Assembly (NCBI GenBank): GCA_049323755.1
Contig: JBMOPE010000009.1
Coordinates: 248,001-312,000, forward strand
Source: BRHc4a sp049323755
GTDB taxonomy: Bacteria > Bacillota > Desulfotomaculia > Desulfotomaculales > Desulfocucumaceae
Direction of reading: 5' to 3'
Length of the DNA stretch: 64,000 nt
The position numbers and the translations under genes were made by a program. The notes below the pieces were generated by a model. That model searched no databases. It was not told the DNA's origin and saw only the letters and a program-made list of their open reading frames with translations. Below, piece by piece: positions 32,246 to 41,492 of the stretch; positions within the stretch are counted from its first letter, which is position 1, and every line of letters begins with the position of its first letter.

Positions 32246-33295
32246 TCAGGCAGCATTGTCGTTCAACCGGATAATGTTATATTTAACGTCCTTAAGCACA
32301 TCGGAGAGGGACTTGACCCGCTTCCAATTATCCTGCATGGCTTCCACTGCGGCAATGGCCTCCTTGATTTCCTCGGCGCTGACCTCCTTTTCAAGGTCGG
32401 TGATTTCCCTGGCAAATGCCGCACATTCATCTTTGAAATTCTGCCAGATCAGCGTTACGGAGCTTGATGATTTGAGAAGGCTATCAATCCTTTGGCAAAG
32501 CTGACCATAGATGGTTTGCGCCAGGCTAAGGCTAGCGATAGCTTTGTTTTCAGCGTCTAATTGACTGTTATAAGCGTCTAAAAGGTCCTTTTCCTGGCTC
32601 ACATGGCTCTTGGCGAAATTCAGATCCAGGGCGGTAAATAAAAGAGGAATGCCCAGCATAAATGTGCACAGAATAATATACGCGGTACTACCCAGTAATA
32701 ACTCATCCCCTTTCACCCGCAGGCTTGCGACATTCAGCGCGTCGGTGGCTTTTTTGATATTGGCCTGTATCTCCTTGACCTTTTCCTTATCCCGGGCTAC
32801 TTGATCCACCGCATCTTTCAAGGTTTTATCAAAGGCGACGCCGTTTATTTTTGCATTGCTATAGTACTGGTTTATCTGATCGGTATTTTGTTTTATATCC
32901 CTGATATAAAGGTCCATCACGGCACACATGCCGTCGAGGGTTTTTTTCAGGGCCGTTTTCACCTCGGCATCATTGGGGTTGGCGGAAAGCTCGTCCAGGC
33001 TTTGGGATATCATCTTAACATTCATTTTAAATTGAAAATCATAGCCTGAAATGGTTTCCGGAATGGTCCGGCAGTGCTTTACAATAACCTCCATCCATTT
33101 ATTGGCGCTTGATCTGGCGTTATTAAAGTTTTGCACCGCCGCCGTTTTGCAGTCAGCAGGCAGAGGCAGGCCCGACGGGGAAGAGGCTGCAAGCAATGCC
33201 GCGTTGTAAGCAGTTACGTCCATGATTCCTTGTTCATATGCCACCAGCCTTTTGTTTATATCATCCGCCAGGGCTTTACTGAAGAGCGCTATCAT
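32246..33295 (-). CDS. alpha-helical pore-forming-toxin-like protein, component C
   Basis: The 349-residue protein is almost all helical, with a central hydrophobic segment (about 199-227, LLLGSTAYIILCTFMLGIPL) between long amphipathic helices. It shares NAR-x3-A-x2-W, IPETISGYDF and the hydrophobic insert position with the neighbouring gene product, so the two are paralogues. This is the plan of HBL/Nhe and XaxAB-type toxins, in which a hydrophobic tongue between helices inserts into membranes. It has no signal peptide. It is the third gene of a leftward operon, 21 bases after component B. A part of the gene is copied at 26.58-26.70 kb. Confidence 0.6.
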   Translation of the reverse strand: MIALFSKALADDINKRLVAYEQGIMDVTAYNAALLAASSPSGLPLPADCKTAAVQNFNNARSSANKWMEVIVKHCRTIPETISGYDFQFKMNVKMISQSLDELSANPNDAEVKTALKKTLDGMCAVMDLYIRDIKQNTDQINQYYSNAKINGVAFDKTLKDAVDQVARDKEKVKEIQANIKKATDALNVASLRVKGDELLLGSTAYIILCTFMLGIPLLFTALDLNFAKSHVSQEKDLLDAYNSQLDAENKAIASLSLAQTIYGQLCQRIDSLLKSSSSVTLIWQNFKDECAAFAREITDLEKEVSAEEIKEAIAAVEAMQDNWKRVKSLSDVLKDVKYNIIRLNDNAA

Positions 33296-33316
33296 CCCTT
33301 GCCCCCCTTTAATTCT

Positions 33317-34402
33317 TTAGGATGCCATGTCATCGGTTATTTCCCGGTTGTCAAAGGCAAAGCTCACCTGGGACAGCTTGTCGGCCAGATTGAAATAGTG
33401 TTCCACACTCTCACTGGTTGCCGCAAAGCTATCCGCAGTCTCCAGCAGGTCATCACTGGACAGGGCTTTCTTTTCGTCCTCCAATGCGTCTCTGACGTCA
33501 CCGGCAAAACTTTTGAGATTTGACCAGATCATAGTCATGTTCTGCATGTTTTCCATGAGCTGGTTAGATTGTTCAAACACAGCTTTCACCCCCTGCTCCA
33601 ATGTCCCTAAATTTAAAATCGTGGACTCCAAATCTGTTAATCGGTTTTTCTTGTCCCGCAGAGCGCTCTCCTGACCGATTTTGATAATTTCCAAAACTAC
33701 TACCCCGACGGTTCCGATGGTAGCCACCACAACTCCTATCCACGCCACAATCCCCATGACGGGATTAAGGGCCACGGCTATACTCACTATTGCCACCCCT
33801 GCGCCGGCAGTTATTTCGCCTATCGTTATCCAGTCGGACAACTGCTCAATTTTTGTCTCCAGATTGTTTATTTCCTTTTTCAAATCCTTGATTAAGATTT
33901 GATCCGCCACCGTTTCAGTCTCGGCTTCCCGGCAAACAACCCCCAGGTTATTTAAATCCGCCTGGAACAAATCCCGGTATTTGCCGATGTTGTTAATGTT
34001 GTTGTTGATGCCCTGTATTTGCAGATCCAGGCTGTCTTCAATATCTGACAAATCCTTGATCAACTGGCTTTTTATTCCGGCGTTTTGCAGATCATTCGCC
34101 AGTGCCCTTGCATTTTGCTGGATCCGTTTGGCTTTCACCTGGTACAGCGGCTTATAGCTCACTATGTTCCGGGGCATCTGTGTCAAGTCCCGGCAAACCG
34201 ACGACTTCCACGAAGAGGCGTTTACTTGGGCGTTTGCAATAAAATCCATGGCCTGGGTGTACCATTTGGGTACGCTGGAGGGCAGGGGCATGGTTATCTG
34301 CTCAACCTTGTGGCAATATTTCAGTACGCTGGCAAAGGAATTAATGTAATTGTCCATGTCCTGTTGAACGGCCGTTTTGGCGGGGAAAAGTTTTATAATC
34401 AT
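33317..34402 (-). CDS. alpha-helical pore-forming-toxin-like protein, component B
   Basis: The protein has about 361 residues from ATG 34402, eight bases after AAGGAG; that site lies within the end of the preceding gene. Long helices (20-190, 250-340) flank a 50-residue hydrophobic hairpin (about 191-243: ITAGAGVAIVSIAVALNPVM, then a second run GIVAWIGVVVATIGTVGVVV). This is the most toxin-like of the three, close in plan to HBL-L1/NheB or XaxA/B. No export signal is present, so release by lysis or use inside the cell is possible. It overlaps no conserved enzyme family. Confidence 0.65.
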   Translation of the reverse strand: MIIKLFPAKTAVQQDMDNYINSFASVLKYCHKVEQITMPLPSSVPKWYTQAMDFIANAQVNASSWKSSVCRDLTQMPRNIVSYKPLYQVKAKRIQQNARALANDLQNAGIKSQLIKDLSDIEDSLDLQIQGINNNINNIGKYRDLFQADLNNLGVVCREAETETVADQILIKDLKKEINNLETKIEQLSDWITIGEITAGAGVAIVSIAVALNPVMGIVAWIGVVVATIGTVGVVVLEIIKIGQESALRDKKNRLTDLESTILNLGTLEQGVKAVFEQSNQLMENMQNMTMIWSNLKSFAGDVRDALEDEKKALSSDDLLETADSFAATSESVEHYFNLADKLSQVSFAFDNREITDDMAS

Positions 34403-34407
34403 AACTT

Positions 34408-35238
34408 TCACTCCTTTTTATAAATTAACTGGTTGACCAAATCGTTCCATTGCTGTACTGTACCATTCAGCGCCCTTTGGGCGTTTTCGGGATGATGCCC
34501 GGGATCCGAACCGGACAGTTCGGTTATGCTTTTTTCAACATTGCCAAGGCGGTTATCCACGTCAAGGATAAATTCCAACATCAGGCGCAGGTTCGGACCC
34601 ATGCTGCCGCTTACCTGTTGAAAATTGGCTGCGTTATTCATAATCCCTATGGCCGGGTTTCCGTGACCAAAGCAGCCACACTTATTACTAATACACTGCT
34701 GCCGGTACCCCAGCAGCACTTGGCTTCTGCCCTGCAGGTCGGAATTGGCTTTCGCAGCGCCGTTGATCCAGCCGCAATACTGATTCTTAAGTTTTCCTTC
34801 ATCTGTGCATATAGTATTAATTTCATTGCGCATGGAGGTTATGTTTTTTATAAGATCCGCATCCGCTTCCGGGGAATAGCCCTGATTGATGATACAGGAC
34901 AGATCCCCGTATATCAGGGCGGTATAGGTCTCAAAAGATGCTTTTTTCGGGGAAAATAAAGCGATTAAATTGCATAAACGCTCCACCAGCTCATCCCCTG
35001 TTGCCAGCAGTTGATCAATGTTGCTCCTTGCCGTATCATAATTGCTTGCTGCATCTCCTAATGACCGTGCATTAATCTCCCCCTGTTGCCCGGCGCTACC
35101 CGGAAAACAAACCCTGGTCATGCATTGCAAAGTATCCCAGGATAACCTGTAGCCCTCGTAATTCTCCCGCAGACTGTCCCTTGCAGCCAGATAATCCCCC
35201 GCATTGTAGGGCAATAACCGTCCCCCCTCCCCTGTCAT
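34408..35238 (-). CDS. alpha-helical protein, component A of the toxin-like operon
   Basis: The protein has up to 276 residues. ATG 35238 has no ribosome site; TTG 35214 after GGGGAGGGGGG is the better start and gives about 268. It is helical and cysteine-rich (CISNKCGCFGHG at about 185), without the hydrophobic insert that the other two have. In tripartite toxins one component also lacks a strong hydrophobic tongue. Its stop overlaps the ribosome site of component B, so translation is coupled. No named family is recognised, and its place in the toxin set is inferred from the operon. Confidence 0.5.
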   Translation of the reverse strand: MTGEGGRLLPYNAGDYLAARDSLRENYEGYRLSWDTLQCMTRVCFPGSAGQQGEINARSLGDAASNYDTARSNIDQLLATGDELVERLCNLIALFSPKKASFETYTALIYGDLSCIINQGYSPEADADLIKNITSMRNEINTICTDEGKLKNQYCGWINGAAKANSDLQGRSQVLLGYRQQCISNKCGCFGHGNPAIGIMNNAANFQQVSGSMGPNLRLMLEFILDVDNRLGNVEKSITELSGSDPGHHPENAQRALNGTVQQWNDLVNQLIYKKE

Positions 35239-35356
35239 TTTTTATATGTTCATCAGCTATCTTACCATATTTTGTCACATCATAAAAGCAGCTCTTTAGG
35301 TTGTCGACATGACACAGTTCCACTGTCCTTCACCCCAAATCCCCCCATAAAATCAA

Positions 35357-35539
35357 CAAGGGCCTCTCACACCTTTATCAGTGTGAGAAGCCCTTGCCTT
35401 TTTAATAGGATGTTCGGCATTACGCCGAACAAAGCGATTCACACCAAATCTAAAAGAAGATTTGGGTTCTCTGCTTTTGGCGGAGAGACAGGGATTCGAA
35501 CCCTGGAGACCGCTCATCACGGTCTACTCGATTTCGAGT
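35357..35539 (-). repeat. tRNA-Ser(CGA) 3'-half module, copy 3b (full flank)
   Basis: 35539-35478 on the minus strand is identical over the T arm and variable arm to the intact tRNA-Ser(CGA). It is followed by the 80-base flank GCAGAGAACCCAAATCTTCT to the GGATGTTCGGC palindrome, and by the CAAGGG hairpin at 35396-35357. The flank matches that of the intact tRNA gene almost base for base. The D arm and 5' acceptor are missing. Confidence 0.85.
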
Positions 35540-35610
35540 TTTGTGGAGTAACTTTCTGCTGATATCTGATAGTTTCCGATACTTATACTTTATAACGGTT
35601 TATTGGCATT

Positions 35611-35691
35611 TTACTGCATTATTGTTTCAATAAATTCTAATAATTCACGGATGTTTTTCACCATTTTGGCGGCTGTTTGGCGACTCTCAGG
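35611..35691 (-). pseudogene. recombinase-like C-terminal tail (copy at 35.6 kb)
   Basis: The 26-codon tail PESRQTAAKMVKNIRELLEF then IETIMQ ends at TAA 35611. It is the best kept of the set. A REP-like repeat joins directly upstream, where the rest of a recombinase gene would be expected. Confidence 0.45.
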
Positions 35692-35700
35692 ACGGCCGTT

Positions 35701-35752
35701 CTTCCAACTGGAAACCATGGGGCAAGGCAAGTACCGTCCCTACTTGCTTATT
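35701..35752 (-). repeat. REP-like repeat, copy 3
   Basis: The minus strand reads GCAAGTAGGGACGGTACTTG, CCTTGCCCCATGGTTTCCAG, matching the copies at 21.15 kb and 26.39 kb with about 80-90 percent identity by eye. It is wedged between the recombinase-like tail and the HDOD gene. Confidence 0.65.
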
Positions 35753-35761
35753 CCTTTTTTT

Positions 35762-36964
35762 TCAGATCATTTGATTTGCCATTGCCAGAGACTCAATGTA
35801 TAATCTTGTGGCTTCTGCTTCATCCAGGCCAAGCTTTACCGTTATGACTTGAAGTTTTTCCCAGTCACCCTGTTCATAAAACAGCGCCAGGTTATATACA
35901 TCATTAAATAAACATTGTTCACCCAGCAATGCGTCCATAATATCCATAGATATGGGCAGTTTCGATAAAACAACGGACAGGGGCTGGTCGAGAAAAGCAT
36001 CGATTAAAGAAAACATACCCATCAAGAAAAGATCAGAGCAACGATTAGCCAGACCAACCTTTGGGGCAATCAACTCACAAAACATAGCCCTGCAGACAGA
36101 AGTAACTAAAAGTTCGTTAGGCTTGTCTTCACCTATTCCTTTCAGTGCCACCAGAGAAACCCATTTACTTATCCCTTTTTGACCAAGCATTACCAGCGCC
36201 TGATTGATTGAATGTATTTCTGTTCTAAAGGAAAAGGCTGCGGAATTAATATACTTGAGTAGTTTATAGGAAAGGGCCAAATCCTTCTTAAAGATGTTTT
36301 CCATTTGCTGAAAGTCTATCTCTTGTGAATAGAGGCCCTTTAATAATTGAATATAAAAAAGCTTATTTCCGGAAATATCCTTACCCTCGACAATAACGGG
36401 CTTGCTGAAAAAATATCCCTGAAAATAAGAATATCCTATCCCCAGGGCAAACTCAAATTCTTCCCTGGTTTCCACTTTCTCTGCCAGATATTTTTTATTT
36501 TTTCCGATCCGCTTGATAATGGCTTTTCTTTCCTCCGGGCCAGTTGCCTTGAAATCAACTTTAATTATATCCGCCAGATCAATCAGTGGTTTGAATTTAT
36601 GATCGTAGGAAAAATCGTCCAGTGCCAGCAGGTATCCCTTCTCCTTTAACAATTTGCAGGCCTTAAGGATTTTTTCGTCCGGTTCAATATTCTCCAGAAT
36701 CTCTATCACAACAAGTTCGTTGGGTAAAAGGTCGGCCACTCCGTTTTCCAACAAGTTTCTGGTAAAATTAATAAAGGCTTTCTTGCCCCGGGTAAGCGTA
36801 TCCAAACCAATTAACAGCAGGCTACTGGTAATTACCTCGGTTGTTGCCTGGTCACCATCGGTATTTGAATACTCGTCACATTGCCCAGAGCGGTACAATA
36901 ATTCATAGGCAAAGACCTCTTGGTTTTTATCGAATATTGGTTGTCTCGCTAAATATTTATTCAT
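35762..36964 (-). CDS. EAL/HDOD (YuxH-type) signalling protein
   Basis: The protein has about 400 residues from ATG 36964; an upstream in-frame start lacks a ribosome site. The N-terminal EAL-like part (1-195) begins YLARQPIFDKNQEVFAYELL and has VVIEILEN, but the catalytic glutamate and metal residues are degenerate (ELL for EAL), so it probably binds rather than cleaves c-di-GMP. The C-terminal HDOD domain (200-390, SYKLLKYINSAAFSF) is complete. These proteins regulate motility or development. It is transcribed away from the SARP-type regulator pair. Confidence 0.82.
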   Translation of the reverse strand: MNKYLARQPIFDKNQEVFAYELLYRSGQCDEYSNTDGDQATTEVITSSLLLIGLDTLTRGKKAFINFTRNLLENGVADLLPNELVVIEILENIEPDEKILKACKLLKEKGYLLALDDFSYDHKFKPLIDLADIIKVDFKATGPEERKAIIKRIGKNKKYLAEKVETREEFEFALGIGYSYFQGYFFSKPVIVEGKDISGNKLFYIQLLKGLYSQEIDFQQMENIFKKDLALSYKLLKYINSAAFSFRTEIHSINQALVMLGQKGISKWVSLVALKGIGEDKPNELLVTSVCRAMFCELIAPKVGLANRCSDLFLMGMFSLIDAFLDQPLSVVLSKLPISMDIMDALLGEQCLFNDVYNLALFYEQGDWEKLQVITVKLGLDEAEATRLYIESLAMANQMI

Positions 36965-37256
36965 CCCCGCCTCAGTCCCTTCCTTACCGGACCTATTTAT
37001 TTGGGGCAATTAACGCCCCCTGTCTTTAACCACATCAATAATGTAAAGAATTAGCTCCGGATGCATAGCGACAATGCATCAAAACTCTAACCATATTCCT
37101 TGACCTGTGCTGTTTGGTAATGTTTATTATAAAACAACAATTGCTGCAAAGCCCCCATATTCGCTGAGGAGGCTTTGCTCCCCTCCGTCAGCTTCCTCTG
37201 GGCCTTTAGTTTCCTGACTAACACCATTGTAGCAGAGGCCTCTGAACAATTTCTGT

Positions 37257-37286
37257 ACACGCCCCCATACCCCCCGGGGGGCGTGT
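37257..37286. repeat. GC-rich palindrome in the 394-base gap 36965-37358
   Basis: ACACGCCCCC and GGGGGCGTGT are perfect inverted arms around a ten-base loop. The rest of the gap contains a short GGGGC...GCCCC hairpin near 37003-37017, and otherwise no gene or clear promoter. Confidence 0.6.
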
Positions 37287-37329
37287 GCTATAAGGAAATC
37301 AGCCTCTGGATCGCTATTTTCTCATTAAA

Positions 37330-37350
37330 AAACCGGCTTTTAGCCGGTTT
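37330..37350 (-). terminator. intrinsic terminator after the SARP-type response regulator
   Basis: AAACCGGC/GCCGGTTT is a perfect eight-pair stem with a five-base loop, with T-runs on both strands. It lies nine bases past the stop at 37359. Confidence 0.85.
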
Positions 37351-37358
37351 TGTGATTC

Positions 37359-38492
37359 CTATTCAAGACTCTCATTCAACAATTTATAAAAAAGTGTTTT
37401 TACTGACTTACCGGGCTCCAGTCCCAGTTCTTCCAGCAGAATTTTTTTGTAGGCCTCAAATTGTCGAACTAATTGTTGATGTTTGCCCTGCCTCGCGTAG
37501 GTCTCCATCAGCAAACAATGGGCTTCTTCGGCCAGGGGTTCTTTGGTCAGCCATTTTTTCAGGTAGGTTTCGGCGGCTTCATACTCTTTACACCGCAGGC
37601 TGGACGTGGACAGTTGTTTTAGAGCTTTAAGGTAGAGCCGCAGCAAGCGGTCGCGCTCTTCGGCGGCCCACTCATAATACTCCTCTTCCAGATAGTCCCC
37701 CCGGTAGAGCTCAACGGCTCTTTCCAATAAATGAACGGCAATTTCCTTTGAATTTTGCCTTGAACAAAGAATTTGCAGAAACTCTTCAACATCGAAATAT
37801 AAGTTTTCCGTTTTTAAGATGTATCTGTTGTTCGCATACTGCAGGGCGTCAACATGGGCCTTTTGTTTCAACATTTTGCGCAGATTATATACACTGGTAT
37901 GGAGCCTGCCGGTGGCCCGTTCGGTCTCCAAACCGGGCCAGATTGTTTCAATAATCCGGTCTCTACTTACGAAACTGTTCCGGTGGTGAAGAAAAAAAGC
38001 AAAAAGCTCCCGGGTCTTTTCAGTTCGCCAGCTTACTGAAACCGGTTCTGAATTGTTGTTTTTCAATTCAAATTTCCCCAAACTAAAGACCCTGACTAAT
38101 TGGCCAGACTCTCCTTTGACCGCGGCCATACCGCGCCTGCTGATGATCCGGCTCAGGGTTTTTTGCAACCTTTCTTCCGCCACCGGCTTTAATAGATAGT
38201 CCAGGGCGTTTAGCTCAAAGGCCTCAACGGCATAATGATTAAAGGCGGTAACAAAAACCACGTCTATGTTTGGGTCTGTGGCCAGGACCTGGCCCGTTGC
38301 CTCCAGTCCGCTGATGCCCGGCATTTCTATGTCAAAGAAAACCACATTGGGTTTTATGCGGCTTATCGCTGGAATGGCCTGGCGTGAACTGGTGAAAGTC
38401 CCTGCCACCTCAATTCCTTCCTGCCGGGCCAGCATCTTATGTAATTTTTCTAAGGCCGGCCTCTCATCATCCACAATTACGGCGCGGATCAT
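37359..38492 (-). CDS. response regulator with SARP-type DNA-binding and BTAD domains
   Basis: The 377-residue protein has a receiver domain (1-120, VFFDIEMPGISGLE with the phospho-acceptor D, and AFELNALDYLLKPV), a winged-helix OmpR/SARP-like domain (135-230) and a bacterial transcriptional activation domain (240-377) of helical repeats. Such REC-SARP proteins activate nearby genes on phosphorylation. It begins directly after the stop of the hybrid kinase gene, so the two form a two-component pair. The receiver is of the LytR type, matching the LytS-like second kinase of its partner. Confidence 0.87.
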   Translation of the reverse strand: MIRAVIVDDERPALEKLHKMLARQEGIEVAGTFTSSRQAIPAISRIKPNVVFFDIEMPGISGLEATGQVLATDPNIDVVFVTAFNHYAVEAFELNALDYLLKPVAEERLQKTLSRIISRRGMAAVKGESGQLVRVFSLGKFELKNNNSEPVSVSWRTEKTRELFAFFLHHRNSFVSRDRIIETIWPGLETERATGRLHTSVYNLRKMLKQKAHVDALQYANNRYILKTENLYFDVEEFLQILCSRQNSKEIAVHLLERAVELYRGDYLEEEYYEWAAEERDRLLRLYLKALKQLSTSSLRCKEYEAAETYLKKWLTKEPLAEEAHCLLMETYARQGKHQQLVRQFEAYKKILLEELGLEPGKSVKTLFYKLLNESLE

Positions 38493-41492
38493 TTAAGTCT
38501 CCTCCATCCTTGGAATTGTTATCACCACTTTGGTGCCTTCCCCTACCGTGCTGCTGATTTCCAAGCCACGGCCATACAGGCTTTTTAACCTGCGTTGGAT
38601 GTTTTTGAGACCTACCCCCTTGGATGAGGAATCTCCGTTCACCAGGTTCGATAGTCTTTCGGCGGGAATGCCTATCCCGTTATCTTCCACTGTGATGGTC
38701 AGGTTTGTTGGATCCTGCCGCACCGAGATAGTAAGGGTTCCCCCTTCTTCTATAGAGGACAGTCCGTGTCTTACCGCGTTTTCCACAACAGGCTGCAGTA
38801 TTAGCGGGGGTATCCTTTGGGAAAACAGCTCCAGGTCAATCTTATAGCTGATATTCAACCTTTCCTGGAACCTTGCCTTTTCAATAAACAGGTAGGACCT
38901 GACGTGACTTATTTCCTTTTCAAGAAGAATAAGCCGGTCAGAGTTTTCAAAATCGAAGCTTCGTCGGAGATAGTTGCTAAACTCGGTAATAAGAGTTCCT
39001 GTCATGGCAGGGTCTGTGTCGCTGAAGAATGCTATGGTATTCAGTGTGTTGAAGAGAAAATGGGGGTTAATTTGGGCCTGTAAGAAGGCCATTTCGTTAT
39101 CAATGGCCAATTTGACCGATTTTTTCAATTCCAGAAGGGTCCTGACCCGGGCCTTTAACTGGCCGGCATCCACGGGCTTGCTTAAGAAATCGTTGGCTCC
39201 TGCGGCAAAGCCCGCCAGGATATCCTCGGGCCGGCTTTTGGCTGTGAGCATCAGCACCGGGAGTTCGGAAAGTGAATACCACTGGCGAATTTTTTGACAA
39301 ACCTCAAACCCGGACAATTTAGGCATCATCAGATCCAGAATGACCAGGTCAATGTGCCGGTTCCACGACAATTCCTCCAGGGCCTCCGGCCCGCTGGTGA
39401 TGGCGATGACGGAATGCCCCTCCAGGGCCAAGAGGTTTATCAGCACCTGCAGGCTGGCCGGATCGTCGTCCACGACCAGGACTGAAAATTCACCTTTCTT
39501 TTGCAGCTTAACCGGAACGGCCGACGCTTCTACTACCGGCTCCGGCACCGACAGCAACGCTGCAGGACGTTCTTCTCCTCCCGAGGTCCCCGGCTCCACT
39601 CCGCCCACCGGCATGGTAAAGGTAAACTTTGACCCCTTCCCGGCTTCGGACTCCACCCAGATCCGGCCGCCTTGTAATTCCACCAGCCGTTTGGTTATGG
39701 AGAGCCCCAGTCCCGTGCCGCCGTGCTCCCTGGTCGGGGCGCCTTCCGCCTGCACAAAGGGTTTGAAGATATCTTCAAACTTTTCCGGCGGAATCCCGAT
39801 ACCGCTGTCCTCCACCGATACCTCCACATAGTCTTCCCTAACCTGGGCGGACACTGAAATTTTCCCCTCCGTGGTAAATTTAACAGCATTGCCCAGAAGG
39901 TTGTACAAAATCTGAATGAGCCTGTTTTCATCAGCATAGATCCCGGGAAGATTATCTGGCAACTGATTGACGAGCCGGATCGGCCGTTCCCCGGCCAGAC
40001 GGCTAAAGACTTCAAAGATAACCCGGACTACGGAGTGAAGTTCGACAGTCCTTCGCTGCAGTACAATCTCTCCGGTTTTAAGCTTAGAAAAGTCCAGAAT
40101 GTCGTCAACAAGTTTTGCCAGCCGCCGGCCGATGGAAACGACCAGCGAAAGGTTTTCTTCCTGCCTCTGTCTGAGCTTTCCGGCAGCCCCCTCAATGAGG
40201 GACTGGGCAATATTGATTATACCGTGTAACGGTGTCTTCAATTCATGGGAAGTGTTGGCCAGAAACTCGTCTTTCAGTTTGTCCAGGGAAAGCAGTTCGG
40301 CATTCAACCGGACGATGGCCGCCTCGGCCTTTTTCTGTCTTGAACGGGCTATCAGCAGTGTAATGATCAGAAATGTTTCCAGCAAGATCAGGGCAGTGCC
40401 GCCAAGGATATACCGCTTGTATAATTCCCAAACAGTTGGTTCTTTAAATTCAATTCTGCTGCCGGCAGGCAGCTTGCTTTCGTCAATTTTCCAGCGTTTT
40501 AGTTCCCGCCAGTCAAATACGTATTCACAGGCCGGAATGCTCTCATCCGGGATAGAGGATACTTTTTTCCCTTCAAGAATGTCAAATCCCACTTCGGCAA
40601 CTCGTTTTCCTATGATTTCATAGTTTATCACATAACCCCCGAGGACTCCCTTGTCTATAAACGCAACATTGGTCCCATAAATAGGAACATGGGCTACACT
40701 GTGCACCATTTGAGCCACTTGCTCGGGAAAAAAGTTTTTGCCCTCCACATCCCTAAGCCAAGAAACGTACAAAATCACTGAGTTTTCACCGCTATCCCGG
40801 ATCCGTTCCAGCATTTTCGCGAAAGGCAATTGATTCAGGCAAACGAACTCTACCCGGTCTGCGTACCCGGCTGTCACCTTTGAGATCATGGAAAGGATAG
40901 CCCGTTCAGGGGGTGAATCCCCTATCAGAATATAGATCCTCTTGGTAGATGGTAGGGTTTGCAGGATAAGCTCGATGTTCTTGGTGATATCAAGGGACGC
41001 AGTGATTTCAACATAGTTGGACGGCAATTCCCCGGTTTGGGAACCTTCTATTAAACCTCCGTTAATAATTGGTACACCGGGAAAAATATTTTGGCCGTAT
41101 TTGTGAAGAAAGTCAACCGCTTTAGTCCCATCAGCAATGATCAGATCGGGTTGCCGCTTTAAGTATTTAACCTGCATAAATTGCGATAAACTATTGAAAT
41201 AGTTTTCATTTTGAGCGTTAAACACCATCTCAAGGTATTCATAGGAGTAGTTCAGGTTGTATTTTGCCAACTGCTGCAATCTGTTTTTCAAGCCACTAGT
41301 GAATCTAGCATCGGTAGGAAAGTCCTGGCTTTGGGTGTATAGAATAAGTATATTTTTTCTCTCCATTTGTTCTGCGGCCAGACAATCAGAAAAAGGAAAA
41401 AGAACTAGAAACAACAGGATTAGAAACGGCAAAATAGATACTCTAACATAATGAAGTTTTTCTTTTGTCAGGCAACTGGAAAGTGAAATCAT
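38493..41492 (-). CDS. double-kinase hybrid sensor: periplasmic ABC-sensor, HisKA, receiver, LytS-type kinase
   Basis: The protein has about 999 residues from ATG 41492, six bases after GAGG. Order: signal anchor (about 15-38), extracytoplasmic ABC-substrate-binding-like sensor (45-360), a membrane helix (370-392), HisKA with HELKTPLHGI and an HATPase (GGTGLGLSIT), a receiver (DLVILDLMMPKLSG), and then a second, LytS-type kinase with QINPHFLFNTLN and its own HATPase (GVGLKNIQRRL). Two complete kinase modules in one chain are unusual. The C-terminal LytS part is the likely donor to the LytR-like receiver encoded directly downstream. Confidence 0.88.
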   Translation of the reverse strand: MISLSSCLTKEKLHYVRVSILPFLILLFLVLFPFSDCLAAEQMERKNILILYTQSQDFPTDARFTSGLKNRLQQLAKYNLNYSYEYLEMVFNAQNENYFNSLSQFMQVKYLKRQPDLIIADGTKAVDFLHKYGQNIFPGVPIINGGLIEGSQTGELPSNYVEITASLDITKNIELILQTLPSTKRIYILIGDSPPERAILSMISKVTAGYADRVEFVCLNQLPFAKMLERIRDSGENSVILYVSWLRDVEGKNFFPEQVAQMVHSVAHVPIYGTNVAFIDKGVLGGYVINYEIIGKRVAEVGFDILEGKKVSSIPDESIPACEYVFDWRELKRWKIDESKLPAGSRIEFKEPTVWELYKRYILGGTALILLETFLIITLLIARSRQKKAEAAIVRLNAELLSLDKLKDEFLANTSHELKTPLHGIINIAQSLIEGAAGKLRQRQEENLSLVVSIGRRLAKLVDDILDFSKLKTGEIVLQRRTVELHSVVRVIFEVFSRLAGERPIRLVNQLPDNLPGIYADENRLIQILYNLLGNAVKFTTEGKISVSAQVREDYVEVSVEDSGIGIPPEKFEDIFKPFVQAEGAPTREHGGTGLGLSITKRLVELQGGRIWVESEAGKGSKFTFTMPVGGVEPGTSGGEERPAALLSVPEPVVEASAVPVKLQKKGEFSVLVVDDDPASLQVLINLLALEGHSVIAITSGPEALEELSWNRHIDLVILDLMMPKLSGFEVCQKIRQWYSLSELPVLMLTAKSRPEDILAGFAAGANDFLSKPVDAGQLKARVRTLLELKKSVKLAIDNEMAFLQAQINPHFLFNTLNTIAFFSDTDPAMTGTLITEFSNYLRRSFDFENSDRLILLEKEISHVRSYLFIEKARFQERLNISYKIDLELFSQRIPPLILQPVVENAVRHGLSSIEEGGTLTISVRQDPTNLTITVEDNGIGIPAERLSNLVNGDSSSKGVGLKNIQRRLKSLYGRGLEISSTVGEGTKVVITIPRMEET

